64,000 nt of DNA from CAZROT01 sp964601895 (GCA_964601895.1 CAZROT010000004.1:200013-264012), one strand, 5' to 3'; positions 27,529 to 37,860 are shown, counted from the first letter of the stretch. Numbers and translations: made by a program. The notes: a model not told the origin generated them from the sequence alone.

Positions 27529-27889
27529 AAAATGCCAGTGGCCATGTGAACTGGCATTCCCGATACGCGCATGCGAGACCTGGGGTACTACCCATTTAAA
27601 ATCAATTAAAGGCAGGTAGTATGCGCGATACCTGGCTGACAGCTTAATGTTGCTAAAAATGAAGATTCATCTATGCACAACAACATGAAAGGTAAGAAAA
27701 ACAGTATATTACTTCAGGTTAAAAGAGTCGGTGAATATTCATGCTATAGGCTATTATAGTGTATAAAAAATAACGATTTTCATGCGCAATGAATGATAAA
27801 AAATACAATCGCCGGACTGTAGTGCCATCCTGATATAATAAATTATCTGCCAGCGGCACAATCACTGTTCGTTTAGTGGAGAAAATAAT
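27529..27889. other. Intergenic region between fpr and tpiA
   Basis: About 360 bases without a gene. It begins with the hairpin at 27531-27558 and otherwise holds AT-rich promoter-like sequence before tpiA. In E. coli two small genes lie between fpr and tpiA; I see no remnant of them. Confidence 0.4.
27531..27558. terminator. Hairpin after fpr
   Basis: AATGCCAGT / ACTGGCATT, nine perfect pairs around a 10-base loop, just after the fpr stop. A T-run follows only on the minus strand reading; for fpr it would act as a 3'-end stabiliser or Rho-assisted stop. Confidence 0.45.
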
Positions 27890-28678
27890 ATGCGTACGCC
27901 ATTTATTATGGGTAACTGGAAACTTAACGGTAGTACCAGCATGGTAACTGAACTTATCACAGGCTTACATAAGGAGCTCAACTCTCTTTCAGGCTGCCGT
28001 GTTGCTGTTGCGCCACCCGCAATTTATCTGGATCAAGCCAGAAAACAACTGATCAATAGTGAAATTTCACTCGGCGCTCAGGATGTGGGTGTTAACCTTG
28101 CAGGCGCATATACCGGCGAAATTTCAGCAGCTATGCTGCAAGATATTGGCGCAAAATACATCATAATTGGTCATTCTGAACGTCGTCAGTATCACCAGGA
28201 AAGTGATGAATTCATTGCCCACAAGTTCGAAATACTACAACAAGTGGGATTGATTCCAGTGCTGTGCATTGGTGAAACGGCAGAGGAAAATACTGCAGGA
28301 AAAACACAAGCTATCTGTGCGCGGCAACTGGATGCAGTAGTGGACAGACTGGGCATAACTGCGTTTAATAACGCAGTGATAGCCTATGAACCTGTCTGGG
28401 CGATTGGCACCGGAAAATCTGCCACCCCAGCACAGGCGCAAAGCGTTCACGAATTCATTCGTCATCATCTGGCCAGACAATCTGCAGAGATTGCTGCGCA
28501 GGTTATCATTCAGTATGGCGGCTCAGTGAATGACAGTAATGCTGCGGCATTGTTTGCTCAGCCAGATATCGACGGCGCACTGGTTGGTGGCGCGTCACTC
28601 AAGGCAGATGCTTTCGCGGCAATTATTAAAGCGGCCGCAAAAGCAAAAAGCGCAGCGTCACAGACAATAAAATCGTAG
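27890..28678 (+). CDS. tpiA: Triosephosphate isomerase
   Basis: 262 residues. N-terminal MGNWKLNG with the catalytic Asn/Lys, IIGHSERRQYH with the catalytic His, YEPVWAIGTGKSATPAQAQ with the catalytic Glu and flexible loop 6, and YGGSVNDSNAAALF near the end. It interconverts dihydroxyacetone phosphate and glyceraldehyde 3-phosphate in glycolysis. A GTGGAGAAAATA ribosome site precedes the ATG. Confidence 0.97.
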   Translation: MRTPFIMGNWKLNGSTSMVTELITGLHKELNSLSGCRVAVAPPAIYLDQARKQLINSEISLGAQDVGVNLAGAYTGEISAAMLQDIGAKYIIIGHSERRQYHQESDEFIAHKFEILQQVGLIPVLCIGETAEENTAGKTQAICARQLDAVVDRLGITAFNNAVIAYEPVWAIGTGKSATPAQAQSVHEFIRHHLARQSAEIAAQVIIQYGGSVNDSNAAALFAQPDIDGALVGGASLKADAFAAIIKAAAKAKSAASQTIKS

Positions 28679-28784
28679 TGACTCAATGGCAAAATTCGCC
28701 TCTGTTTGTGTGCGTAACGCAAGTCTGAAAATGACGATACAACGCTATACTTATATTTTAGCCTTTTAATCAGAGAACACATTC

Positions 28785-29159
28785 ATGCGCAATATTCTTA
28801 TTAGCTTATTCTTATTATCCGTTTCCTCTGCCCTGTCTGCGAATCCCACCTGTGATGTGCCGCAGAATAATTTTGATGGGTTGTACTGCCTCAGTAAAGT
28901 TTATCTGGAAGCGGACAAAGAGCTGAACGAAAATTACCAGGCACTGTATGCAAAACTTAATGATCAGGGTAGAAAAGCACTGAAATCGAGCCAGTCAGCC
29001 TGGATAGATGATCGTAATCACTACTGCTCAAAACACGAATCAAATGAATTTTTCGTTAACCTCAATTGTGCAACTGCAACAACGATTAAGCGTTCTCAAA
29101 TTTTACATGATCGTATTCGCGAGTGTGCCAGTAGCGGCTGCCAGAATAGTAAACTTTGA
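28785..29159 (+). CDS. LprI-like (DUF1311) secreted protein
   Basis: 124 residues with a signal peptide (MRNILISLFLLSVSSALSA) and the DUF1311 core: CDVPQNNFDGLYCLSKVYLEADKELNENYQALYAKL, then LKSSQSAWIDDRNHYC. It is a distant homologue of the protein at 1600-2001. Members are periplasmic or lipoprotein-like; some inhibit host-type lysozyme, but this is not proven for most. It lies 106 bases after tpiA with its own likely promoter. Confidence 0.78.
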   Translation: MRNILISLFLLSVSSALSANPTCDVPQNNFDGLYCLSKVYLEADKELNENYQALYAKLNDQGRKALKSSQSAWIDDRNHYCSKHESNEFFVNLNCATATTIKRSQILHDRIRECASSGCQNSKL

Positions 29160-29524
29160 AAAAATCATCACATCCAGGGGGAAAACCATCGAGTTTTCAA
29201 AGATAAAAAGTGCATTCGCTAACAATAAACCGCTTTTGTTAAACAATACTAACGATAGTAAAAACGAAATATGGTTTGCCATAAAAAATTTTTTCTTGCG
29301 TAATGGATATAGAAAAAAGCTATATGGTCAGTGTTATTGATAACAGCTTAGATAAAGAAATAAAGTATAAGTTTCAACTGGCAGCACAGAAGCAGAAGTA
29401 AAAAAATAACTATCGAAGGAAAAAATGCGGTATTTATTTCATATATGCTGAATCTTCTTCAGCAAACTCGAGGCAACTAATTCTCCTTTCCCAGCAGAGT
29501 TGCGCTTTTTTAGCGCTAATATTA
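29160..29524. other. Intergenic region before the haemagglutinin 3' end
   Basis: 365 AT-rich bases between convergent genes. Short frames occur but have no start context or family. A GCGCT/AGCGC hairpin with a five-T loop lies near 29500-29514. Confidence 0.4.
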
Positions 29525-32500
29525 TTAATCAGTAAGTTTTGTCAAATCTGCTACCGTTAACCCATTGCCTATTTCCACATTACGCATTCCAGCGATATCA
29601 AGCTCACGAACGTTGAATAATGGTCTGTCGCGGCCATCAAGAATAGCGTTATAAACTTCAGAAAGGCCATTTTTTATAAAATGATTTTCTAAACCAGCGC
29701 TTAAATCCCGAGCCCCAGAAAAGCTATAAATTGCAAAATTCGGATCATAAAAATTATAAACATCTCTGGTACCAATAATATTTTTACTCATCAACATAGC
29801 GTGAGTCGGAGTATTAATATAATAGTATGTTGAATGAGTCGCATTTTTAAGTTTTGCTGCTATTTCTGAATAAGTAAGCATATTGTCGGTACTAAAAAAT
29901 TTTTTCACTTCGATATTAGAGGATAAATTAATTAATCCATCTTTTAAGGTTTTTGCATTTTTTGATTGTGGATCAAGAACTATTTTATTGATAGTTTCTT
30001 TAAACTTCCATAAATCTGGAAATATTTCCTTAGCCTCAAATCCGGGACGCGCGTATTTTTCTTTACCAGACCAGCCTGATTTTTTATTCACATCAGTAGC
30101 ATGTTCGGATAACGCCACTGCAACTACCTGTACTAACGGATTACACAGACCCTGTTTAAGATTAAACGCCTCCAGCAGAGCAGACTGCGGCATGCTCATG
30201 GCATTAATGGTGTTTATTCTTTTATTACTTGAATAATTAAATGCAATTTCATCGGTGGAGCTAACCGATTTAGCTGAATTAGCTATTTTTATCTTACTGA
30301 CTGCAGCCGGTTTTTCCTGCTCTATGATAGCCAGAAAATCAGGAGATTGTTCCTGCTGTTGCGGCAATAAGATTTCCTGCTGGATATTACTTTCTCTGGC
30401 GCGTGATTTCCTGTTAAAGACACTGACAAGGCGCGAAAATAAAGCGCTCTTTGGTGTGTTATCTCTGTGTACGCCATTCCCACCACCGAGTAGTCCTACA
30501 TGGCTATGTACCTGCCATCTTTCCTGATGCCAGACAACCGGAATACGCGGCTTCAGTGTGCCATATAAAGGAGAAATAATTCGCCATGTTTTATTGATAC
30601 TATCCCAGCTGACTTCAAAGTGATTATCATCAATACGAATATAGGATTTTCCGTTTTTCTTAAATGGCTTACTGCTATTAAGAAGACTTTTTTCTGTCGG
30701 AGAAGGGACCGCATAGTTGTGAATTTCATGGGGCGTCAGATCATAATGCACGCTGGTATTTTTTTCTGATGCTTTATTTTCCTGTTTATTTTTTTTACCG
30801 GAAAAAGCAAATGTCCCTTTTATTTCAATATTACCTATTTTGTCATTTTTGATAATCTTCATTAATTCATTTTTATCACTGTTTAAATTACCGGTTATTC
30901 CCTGATGATTTTTTAGCGTCACTCCGGTCAACGTAGGAAATTGAGATGCTTTATAATTTATCAGATCAGGAGAAGAATAATTAATATTTCCCATGGGACG
31001 ACCATCAACGCCAATACCTATTCCGGCGCCGGTGACAAAACCCTCTTTATTCTTTATATCTTCTACTGTTTTTGCATATATTTTGCCATAGACATTAAGT
31101 TCATCTTCAGGGGTATGACCAATAAGATAGGCACCCGTTAACCAGAGATCGCCTTTTATCGTTCCACTGATACTTTTTGCAAAAACACCGCTTTGTTGTG
31201 TTGACAGCGCTTTTCTGTCTTCGGAATGTCCGGTCTCTCCATGTATATCACCGTTAATGCCAAATGCAGTATAGGTATTAATATCTAGCCCGATGCCCCC
31301 GCCAAAGCTGCCTTCCTGCGTTTGTTCAGTATCGTTATCCTGTGCCGTTTCAATTTTCAATGCCCCGGCAGTATCGAAATGAACCGATCCAGCAGTAATT
31401 TTACCACTGTAAAGCGAGGTATCCTGGCCCGATTTAATAGCAACCTTGCTGGCACTCACGTTAAAAGGAACAAAATGGACAGTAGTGGCCACTTCTTTGT
31501 GATTGCTGTTGTTATAACCTGCGCGTATACCCACGCCGGCTGAACCCATAAGCAGGTTACTGTTTGCCACAGCGCCCAGGGAAATTTCCTGGCTTTCTCT
31601 ATTCACATCCCACTTTAACATATTACTGGCTTCGCCCAGCCGGAGGTTATTTTTCGCATCTAATTGAATGAATCCATCTGCGTTACGTGATAGTAAATCT
31701 GTACCTTTCAAATCAATATCACCACGTGTCGCCGTTAAAAAGACATCATCCGCATAAAAAACACTGATGCCATCGTTAAAGTTATCTTTATTACTAATGG
31801 TATCTGTTGTTGTGCTGACAAACTGGGCTGAACCCCCTGCCGTATCAGCAAAAACAATATTACTCGCCTCCCCTGCAACCTGCGCTCCTTTTTGTATAAC
31901 AGCCTTAACGTAAGCGTTGCGCCCACCCTGAATTTCCATTTTTTTTGACACATTATCTATTGCATCAACCACAGAGCTGTGCGCCTCTATACGAAATCCA
32001 AGAGAGGTATCATGGCTTTTTATACTCGATCTTTGTGAAATCTGATCAACATCACTTTTTATATCCTCACCAGAAATCGTTATCTTTCCTCTGTCAGTTG
32101 GATGCTCTTTTTCCATAAGAGCAAAATCAGTTTCTCCAATATAAACAGTACCTTTTGCTGCATTGATGGATAAATGTTTACCAAAAAAAACTTCGCTGGT
32201 CAGATGTCCAATATTTAAACTCGAATTTACGGAAAATTTATTTTCTTCCCAGGTTTTTATGCCCCCCATAATTTTAATATTTCTTGCTAAATCTTCTTCT
32301 GTTATTGTCGCATCGATTAAATAAAAAGGTTTAAATTCTATATCACCTGAAGTGTTTTTTATAAAAATATTATTACTTCCGTAAACCTTAGCACCGTTAA
32401 ATTCAATATGGTTATTACTTTTTAAAGTAATATTACCGTCTGATTTTATTATAGGTATCATACTTTCCTGGGTTAATTTTTGTATTTTCTTTTCATTATT

Positions 32501-34609
32501 AATCGAATAAATCTTAAACCAGTTATCTTCAACAGTATGCGTTTTAATCGTTGTTGTTAATTTCTTTTCCATGATTTTAGAAGAGATTTTAATTTTCTTA
32601 CCCGCATCAATTTCTAAATCATTCATAGAAACAATGTCTGCACTATCCATAATAAAATCATCTGCTACAATAATTGTATTCTTATGCTCACTTTTTATTA
32701 ATCCTTTTTTACCAGCAAATTCCACATAATTTTGTCCATCAAAATGATTAATCCTGGTTTTATGTAAGAATTTTTTAGCAGTGATGTTATTATCAAAACC
32801 ATAAATAATACCTGACAGATTTAAAAACTCTTCAGCAGAAGAAATATTAACAATTTCACCATTAATTTCTCCTCCGATATTCTTAAAGGAATCAACAGTA
32901 ATATTTATTTTATTATTTGCATAAACTTTACCGGCCTCATCAACAACGTTTTCATCAAAATTATTCTGATATATTGCTCCGTGGTTGGAAAAACTTTTCA
33001 AATCAATAGTGAGATCATTACCAGAAAAAATAAATCCACCTGAACTTTTTATTGTTTTTCTATCAACCAGAATATCGTCCTGCATTCCAGAAAATTTGGT
33101 ATATTGATTTTCATCGCTCGTTACCGCCTGGTTATTAAACACACCGGATGAAGGCCTGCCATCCATAGAACGGATAGCTAAATTTTCATGCGCTGATAAT
33201 ATTCCACCCCGATTACTACCCTGTAATGTATTGATGGAAAGACTTCCTGCTGCATAAATCAATGGAATGCGTTCATTATTTGCTTTTTTATCATCAAGAA
33301 AATTGTTAAATAATGGTGCACGAATGAAGATATCTCCGTTAGAAAGAATATTTCCATGATTTATTAACGCATTTTCATTCATGCCAGCATCCAGATTTTC
33401 AGCTCTGGTTTCCTGAGTATCGCTAGTTTTAATGGCCGCCTGCTGCGCAATATGACTTAATTCCTTGCCTGTATTTAGCTGCATACGATGTTCGGACAAC
33501 ACTGAGCCATAGTTACTCAGTGTGGCGGCAGAAATATCAATATGCTTTGCTCTTATTGCTGCCCCAGAAAGTTCGTCTGACAGTTTTTCCGATTGACTGC
33601 CATTGATAAAATGCTGTACCCCATTGATGCGAATACTTTCTGCTGCAATTAATCGGCTATGGTTAGTGACTACAGGCGCATTTTTTATTTCAATATATTG
33701 ATTCGCTGTTACAGGAGCATTCAATGTCAATGCGCCCATTGAATCTATCACCAGATTCTCTACGCCCTGTATAACAGCATGACTGTTTACGCCAATGCCT
33801 GCCTTACTGCCATAAAGGTATATTTGCCCGGCATGCATGCCACCCAGCATGCCAACATCTATTTTTTCATGCTGGCCCAGCTCATTGTCAGAATATTCAG
33901 TGATATAAATACTGTTATCTTCCTGTTTACGGCTGACCTTATTGCTGCCAGCAATAATGCGTATACGCTGAAGCGCCTGTCCATCACTCATCTGATGCAC
34001 TTTTTTATCAGTTATCTGGTTTTGGATCTCACCACGAATTTTTCCATTTATCGTCACGCCTGCTGCGATCAGATCGATTTTTCCTCTGGCAATAACCGGG
34101 GGGCCGTACATAGCCACCCCTTGCTCTCCAACAGTAATATGCCCACTGTTAACATTGATGCCTGTCAGTACGTCGCGTTCAAATACAAACTTTCCGGTAG
34201 TCAGAAGACCGTAGGTACTGTTCATAAAAGCACAGCCGTTACAATTAATTCCATTTGGATTTGATACAATCACATCCGCTGTTTTTCCTGCCACTTCCAT
34301 GATGCCGTTAAGCTGGCTTAAACGGGTACCCACAACTTCATTGAAAATAATATCTGCCTGAACGGCCTGGTTATTAAAAATCACGCCATGCTCACTGACA
34401 TGAAATTCCTGGTACTGGTTATGCGATATTCCATAGCTGTTGGCAGCACGGATATCAATATGATGGCGCCCATGTTCATCCTCTGTAATGACCGGACCTG
34501 GCAGGTCATTAACGGGAATAATCTCTGGTGAAATCCGGGGAAAGGTTACTGAAGGTAGCAGTAATAATGTTACTATTATTACTAATCTGGATACTGCCTG
34601 AGCTGTCAT
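29525..34609 (-). CDS. FhaB-like two-partner-secretion exoprotein with a C58-type cysteine protease C-terminus
   Basis: 1694 residues. A short signal peptide (SRLVIIVTLLLLPSVTFP) is followed by a TPS secretion domain (about 30-270) with the hallmark VSNPNGINCNGCAFMN and a filamentous-haemagglutinin beta-helix. The last ~220 residues are different: LKQGLCNPLVQVVAVAL (Cys1489), TPTHAMLM (His1603) and YNFYDPNFAIYSF (Asp1622). Spacings of 114 and 19 residues match the Cys-His-Asp triad of peptidase C58 (YopT, AvrPphB), a domain also known at the ends of Pasteurella-type haemagglutinins. The protein would be exported through an FhaC-type pore, but no tpsB gene or immunity-like gene lies in the window. 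The very AT-rich central part is free of frameshifts. Confidence 0.85.
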   Translation of the reverse strand: MTAQAVSRLVIIVTLLLLPSVTFPRISPEIIPVNDLPGPVITEDEHGRHHIDIRAANSYGISHNQYQEFHVSEHGVIFNNQAVQADIIFNEVVGTRLSQLNGIMEVAGKTADVIVSNPNGINCNGCAFMNSTYGLLTTGKFVFERDVLTGINVNSGHITVGEQGVAMYGPPVIARGKIDLIAAGVTINGKIRGEIQNQITDKKVHQMSDGQALQRIRIIAGSNKVSRKQEDNSIYITEYSDNELGQHEKIDVGMLGGMHAGQIYLYGSKAGIGVNSHAVIQGVENLVIDSMGALTLNAPVTANQYIEIKNAPVVTNHSRLIAAESIRINGVQHFINGSQSEKLSDELSGAAIRAKHIDISAATLSNYGSVLSEHRMQLNTGKELSHIAQQAAIKTSDTQETRAENLDAGMNENALINHGNILSNGDIFIRAPLFNNFLDDKKANNERIPLIYAAGSLSINTLQGSNRGGILSAHENLAIRSMDGRPSSGVFNNQAVTSDENQYTKFSGMQDDILVDRKTIKSSGGFIFSGNDLTIDLKSFSNHGAIYQNNFDENVVDEAGKVYANNKINITVDSFKNIGGEINGEIVNISSAEEFLNLSGIIYGFDNNITAKKFLHKTRINHFDGQNYVEFAGKKGLIKSEHKNTIIVADDFIMDSADIVSMNDLEIDAGKKIKISSKIMEKKLTTTIKTHTVEDNWFKIYSINNEKKIQKLTQESMIPIIKSDGNITLKSNNHIEFNGAKVYGSNNIFIKNTSGDIEFKPFYLIDATITEEDLARNIKIMGGIKTWEENKFSVNSSLNIGHLTSEVFFGKHLSINAAKGTVYIGETDFALMEKEHPTDRGKITISGEDIKSDVDQISQRSSIKSHDTSLGFRIEAHSSVVDAIDNVSKKMEIQGGRNAYVKAVIQKGAQVAGEASNIVFADTAGGSAQFVSTTTDTISNKDNFNDGISVFYADDVFLTATRGDIDLKGTDLLSRNADGFIQLDAKNNLRLGEASNMLKWDVNRESQEISLGAVANSNLLMGSAGVGIRAGYNNSNHKEVATTVHFVPFNVSASKVAIKSGQDTSLYSGKITAGSVHFDTAGALKIETAQDNDTEQTQEGSFGGGIGLDINTYTAFGINGDIHGETGHSEDRKALSTQQSGVFAKSISGTIKGDLWLTGAYLIGHTPEDELNVYGKIYAKTVEDIKNKEGFVTGAGIGIGVDGRPMGNINYSSPDLINYKASQFPTLTGVTLKNHQGITGNLNSDKNELMKIIKNDKIGNIEIKGTFAFSGKKNKQENKASEKNTSVHYDLTPHEIHNYAVPSPTEKSLLNSSKPFKKNGKSYIRIDDNHFEVSWDSINKTWRIISPLYGTLKPRIPVVWHQERWQVHSHVGLLGGGNGVHRDNTPKSALFSRLVSVFNRKSRARESNIQQEILLPQQQEQSPDFLAIIEQEKPAAVSKIKIANSAKSVSSTDEIAFNYSSNKRINTINAMSMPQSALLEAFNLKQGLCNPLVQVVAVALSEHATDVNKKSGWSGKEKYARPGFEAKEIFPDLWKFKETINKIVLDPQSKNAKTLKDGLINLSSNIEVKKFFSTDNMLTYSEIAAKLKNATHSTYYYINTPTHAMLMSKNIIGTRDVYNFYDPNFAIYSFSGARDLSAGLENHFIKNGLSEVYNAILDGRDRPLFNVRELDIAGMRNVEIGNGLTVADLTKLTD

Positions 34610-34974
34610 GTGAGTGAAGGACTATACCTACAATATAACGTACTGTTTAAGAGATAATATCTTGATAAGAAAATAATATTTTCATACCACTGCGATGCAG
34701 GTTTGCGTATTTTCAATCACACATAGAATATCAGCTATGTTGTTAAAATGTAATAAAATAATTAAATTTTAACATAAAAGATCGCGGAATTGACTATACC
34801 AGCTGTTGATTAATCTACTTTGAACGCAGGGAATGTGGCACGTGTGGCTCTTTTGCCATACCAACGCGGGCTATCATAATGTAGGGTAGTAATGATGAGT
34901 TACCGTTCCATAACCACAAGAGCAGCCCATGTATCACTAAGCAAACATGCTTTCATGGGCTATTATTGAACGCA
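34610..34974. other. Intergenic region upstream of the haemagglutinin gene
   Basis: 365 bases, AT-rich towards the haemagglutinin start and likely holding its promoter. It includes the hairpin at 34924-34961 after the effector gene. No coding sequence recognised. Confidence 0.4.
34924..34961 (-). terminator. Nested hairpin after the 961-aa effector gene
   Basis: AGCCCATG / CATGGGCT outer stem with an inner AAGC/GCTT stem, 14 bases past the stop codon. There is no clear T-run, so a Rho-independent role is doubtful. Confidence 0.35.
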
Positions 34975-37860
34975 TTAACTGTTGAAATTGATCATATCAA
35001 CCAAAGGTTGCCTGCTGTTTGGCGAGGTAGCAAATTTACCAGGATCGGTCAGCAGTTTGACAACATTATCACGAGACTCCGGTTTCACATGCTTATCAAT
35101 CCATTCCATAAACAAGGCACGGTTACCCGGATTCATTGCACCCGGATATTTGCCACCGACAGCACTGTCTACCTGTTTGACAACCGAGTCTTCTATTGCC
35201 TGCGTCAGATTAAAGTTTTCGGCAGAAATCTGTATCATGGCGACAAGCAAGGCATAGTTGTCACAGACTGCTAAAACATCCAGCTGCTGTGCTCTTGTAG
35301 GCGCATTTATCCAAGCATCCAGAAGACCTACGGTATGGGTTCTCTGGTCAGAATGAAACCTTTTGTGGCCGGATGTGTTACTCATCCTGTCGGCCACATC
35401 AATCAGTCTTATCTCTCCCGGCTTTTTCGGTTGTCCCTCTTTTACCTCTTCTTCAAAATAGGTCAGGTTTCCCGGTTTATTATCAAGAAAACGGGTGTCT
35501 CTTTGGTGTGCAACGGCCATGTGGTTAGCCAGCTTTTCGAAGGCCGGCAGAGGCACATACAACAGTGAAGGCGTATTATCCGGTTTCTTCGTTAATACTG
35601 GTATGCCAGCATTAGGGATAATCATCAAATCATCCCTCACCACCTTACCGGCAACGATAGTCGGCAGACCCTCCAGATCCCTGTTATTGACTTTGGCTTC
35701 CTGTTTAAAATTGGTGCCAGGCTGCTTGGTACGAAGGGAAATAAATTTTTTATCCTTTCTTTCTACAATCTTAAAGTTACCTTCATCGGGATTCTCTGGA
35801 GAAGTAACAGGACGATATACAACGCGCTCATCGGTAAAACCTGGTTTTTTAGGATCCATATGGAAGAAAAAGGTTTTTCCTTTTTGCTGCGTCTTATCGC
35901 CCTGATATTCTTTTTCTACATACCCCATTGCGTTCGGTGTCTTCGCTCTTAATTCACCGAGGTGTTTCTTAAACGCATTTTTAATAGTATTTGCTGCTTT
36001 ATCCTGCGAGGTACTCGCAGGCTTCGGCACTTCACTCAGGTTGTCTGGCGATGACAGCCTAGCCACTTTATCCTGATGATCGCTCAGTTCCCTTTCTGCC
36101 GTGCGTTTTTGCGCGCCCGCTTTAGTACGTTGTTGAGCGAGGTCCTTTATTTTCTCTTCCAGCTCGTTGATGCGTTTATCCAATTTATCAATCTTCTCCG
36201 GCAGACCATCTTCACGTAAAGCGGTCAGCCTTGCGTCAAGATCAGCATCACTGGTACCAGGAACATAGGGCAATGCTATCCTGTCAGCGCTCTTAGCCTG
36301 TTTTGGCTGAGTGCCAGCAGGAAAATCTCTGGCATGCTTCTCACGAATACTATCCAGCTGCTTCTGCGCTTCATTTTTTTCGCTGACGGCCTTACTCAGA
36401 TCTTTTCTGAGGTTTTGCTGCTCATCTTTAAATGTTACTTCTTTTTTATTGAGCCCCTTAATTTGTGCCTGCAGCTTACTGATATCATTTTTATGTAAAT
36501 CAATAAGCCTTTTTGTTATATCCGCATCGCTGGTACCCGGCACATCAGGCAGCTGATTCAGCAAATCAGGATCAATGTCCTCACTGTGATTTTGTTGAAC
36601 ACCGGAAGGAAACTCTTTAGCGTGCTTCTCACGAATGTTATTCAACTGCTCCTGCGCCTTATTTTGCTCGCTATTAAGGTTATTCAGCTTGTTATTAAGA
36701 TCCTGCTGCTGTTTTTTAAGGGTTTTTTCTTCCTTGCTTAAGCTGTTAAGTTGCGTTTTTGCATCATCTGCCTTTAAATTATCGAGCCGTTGTTCAAGCT
36801 CGGCATCAGTACTTTCATGGTACTGACCTGGAACATAAGGCAGTTTCAGGCGACCCGATTCTACGCTGGCACCAGCAGACTGCCTTTGCTCAGATCTGGC
36901 CTCAATATCATCCAGCGTTGTCTGTTCGGCACGTTTTTTACTATCAATTTCCTTCAGTTGCCTGGTGATATCTTTTATCTGTTTTTCAATCTCTGTTTTT
37001 TGCTGACCCAGTTCGTTAATTTTTGCTGGCAGGTTGCCTTCACGTAAAGCGGCCAGCCTTTCTGCTATATCAGCATCACTGGTACCTTTGGCTCCGGGAA
37101 TAGAAGGAAAGGCTGGTAGCGTATCATTGTTCAATGACTTCCCGGTGTCATATCTGGCCCCGGTACTGGCGTGCTTCGCTGTGGAATGATACTGTGTCGT
37201 ACTTTTATTCGCTGTGGAATGTGATTGCGCTGCACTACCATTGTTCAATGGCTTCCCGGTGTCATGTCTGGCCCCGACACTGGCCTGCTTCGCTGTGGAA
37301 TGATGCTGTGTAGTACTTTTATTCGCTGTGGAATGTGATTGTGCTGCACTATCATTGTTCAATGGCTTCCCGGTGTCATGTCTGTTCCCAACACTGGCCT
37401 GCCTGGCTGTGGAATGTGATTGCGGTGTTCCAGTACCTGCTGATAATTTTTGTGGCACCATGGATGCCTGCTGTTTTAGAGGCAGTTTCTGTAACAGTTG
37501 CTTTATCCCTGAAAATTCATCTTTTAACAAAACCCCGCTATTGGCGATATCGGGAAATTCTTTTATTACTGCTTTTGCTGCGCTTTCTCCAAAATTAGTT
37601 TTTACAAATCGCAGCAGTGTTTGTGGATCGGTATGTTTCATATTCTCGAGCAGCTGAGCTTTTGCTTTGCCCTCAGAACGTCCCGTCTGGGGTGAATGAG
37701 CCGAGGAAGATTGGGGTAAAGATGGCTGATTACCAACATGTTTTGCATGCGATGCGGGGCTGTCAGAGTGGTGAGCTTTTGTGCCTTTAGCATCAACGCC
37801 CTTTTTACCAAAGGTTTCTACAGGAGGAAATAAATTAGTACGTCTTGTTATATCAGGCAT
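34975..37860 (-). CDS. Large repeat/coiled-coil protein with kinase-like C-terminal domain, candidate effector
   Basis: 961 residues without signal peptide; polar N-terminus (MPDITRRTNLFPPVETFGKKG). Residues about 150-265 are a 38-residue tandem repeat rich in SHSTA/HDTGKPLNN. Residues about 270-610 hold four modules, each opening with PG-x-SDAD-x-RL or a variant and continuing into a strong coiled coil. The C-terminus looks like a degenerate protein kinase: FKQEAKVNNRDLEGLPTIV (helix C Glu721), LMIIPNAGIPVL (hinge), RFLDNKPGNLTYF (catalytic loop, Asp793, Asn798) and GEIRLIDVADR (metal Asp821). This pattern recalls NleH/OspG-type effector kinases. Helical sequence follows. The role is inferred; there is no chaperone gene next to it. 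Confidence 0.6.
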   Translation of the reverse strand: MPDITRRTNLFPPVETFGKKGVDAKGTKAHHSDSPASHAKHVGNQPSLPQSSSAHSPQTGRSEGKAKAQLLENMKHTDPQTLLRFVKTNFGESAAKAVIKEFPDIANSGVLLKDEFSGIKQLLQKLPLKQQASMVPQKLSAGTGTPQSHSTARQASVGNRHDTGKPLNNDSAAQSHSTANKSTTQHHSTAKQASVGARHDTGKPLNNGSAAQSHSTANKSTTQYHSTAKHASTGARYDTGKSLNNDTLPAFPSIPGAKGTSDADIAERLAALREGNLPAKINELGQQKTEIEKQIKDITRQLKEIDSKKRAEQTTLDDIEARSEQRQSAGASVESGRLKLPYVPGQYHESTDAELEQRLDNLKADDAKTQLNSLSKEEKTLKKQQQDLNNKLNNLNSEQNKAQEQLNNIREKHAKEFPSGVQQNHSEDIDPDLLNQLPDVPGTSDADITKRLIDLHKNDISKLQAQIKGLNKKEVTFKDEQQNLRKDLSKAVSEKNEAQKQLDSIREKHARDFPAGTQPKQAKSADRIALPYVPGTSDADLDARLTALREDGLPEKIDKLDKRINELEEKIKDLAQQRTKAGAQKRTAERELSDHQDKVARLSSPDNLSEVPKPASTSQDKAANTIKNAFKKHLGELRAKTPNAMGYVEKEYQGDKTQQKGKTFFFHMDPKKPGFTDERVVYRPVTSPENPDEGNFKIVERKDKKFISLRTKQPGTNFKQEAKVNNRDLEGLPTIVAGKVVRDDLMIIPNAGIPVLTKKPDNTPSLLYVPLPAFEKLANHMAVAHQRDTRFLDNKPGNLTYFEEEVKEGQPKKPGEIRLIDVADRMSNTSGHKRFHSDQRTHTVGLLDAWINAPTRAQQLDVLAVCDNYALLVAMIQISAENFNLTQAIEDSVVKQVDSAVGGKYPGAMNPGNRALFMEWIDKHVKPESRDNVVKLLTDPGKFATSPNSRQPLVDMINFNS
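37125..37440 (-). repeat. 114-bp in-frame tandem repeat inside the kinase-like effector gene
   Basis: The same segment (around CATTGTTCAATG and CTTCCCGGTGTCAT) recurs at 37125, 37239 and 37353, a period of 114 bp or 38 codons. Copies differ by few bases, so copy number can probably vary between strains without breaking the frame. Confidence 0.8.

Noticed and set aside
37125..37440. Possible CRISPR or mobile repeat
   Set aside because: The 114-bp repeat is in frame inside a single gene and encodes the 38-residue protein repeat.
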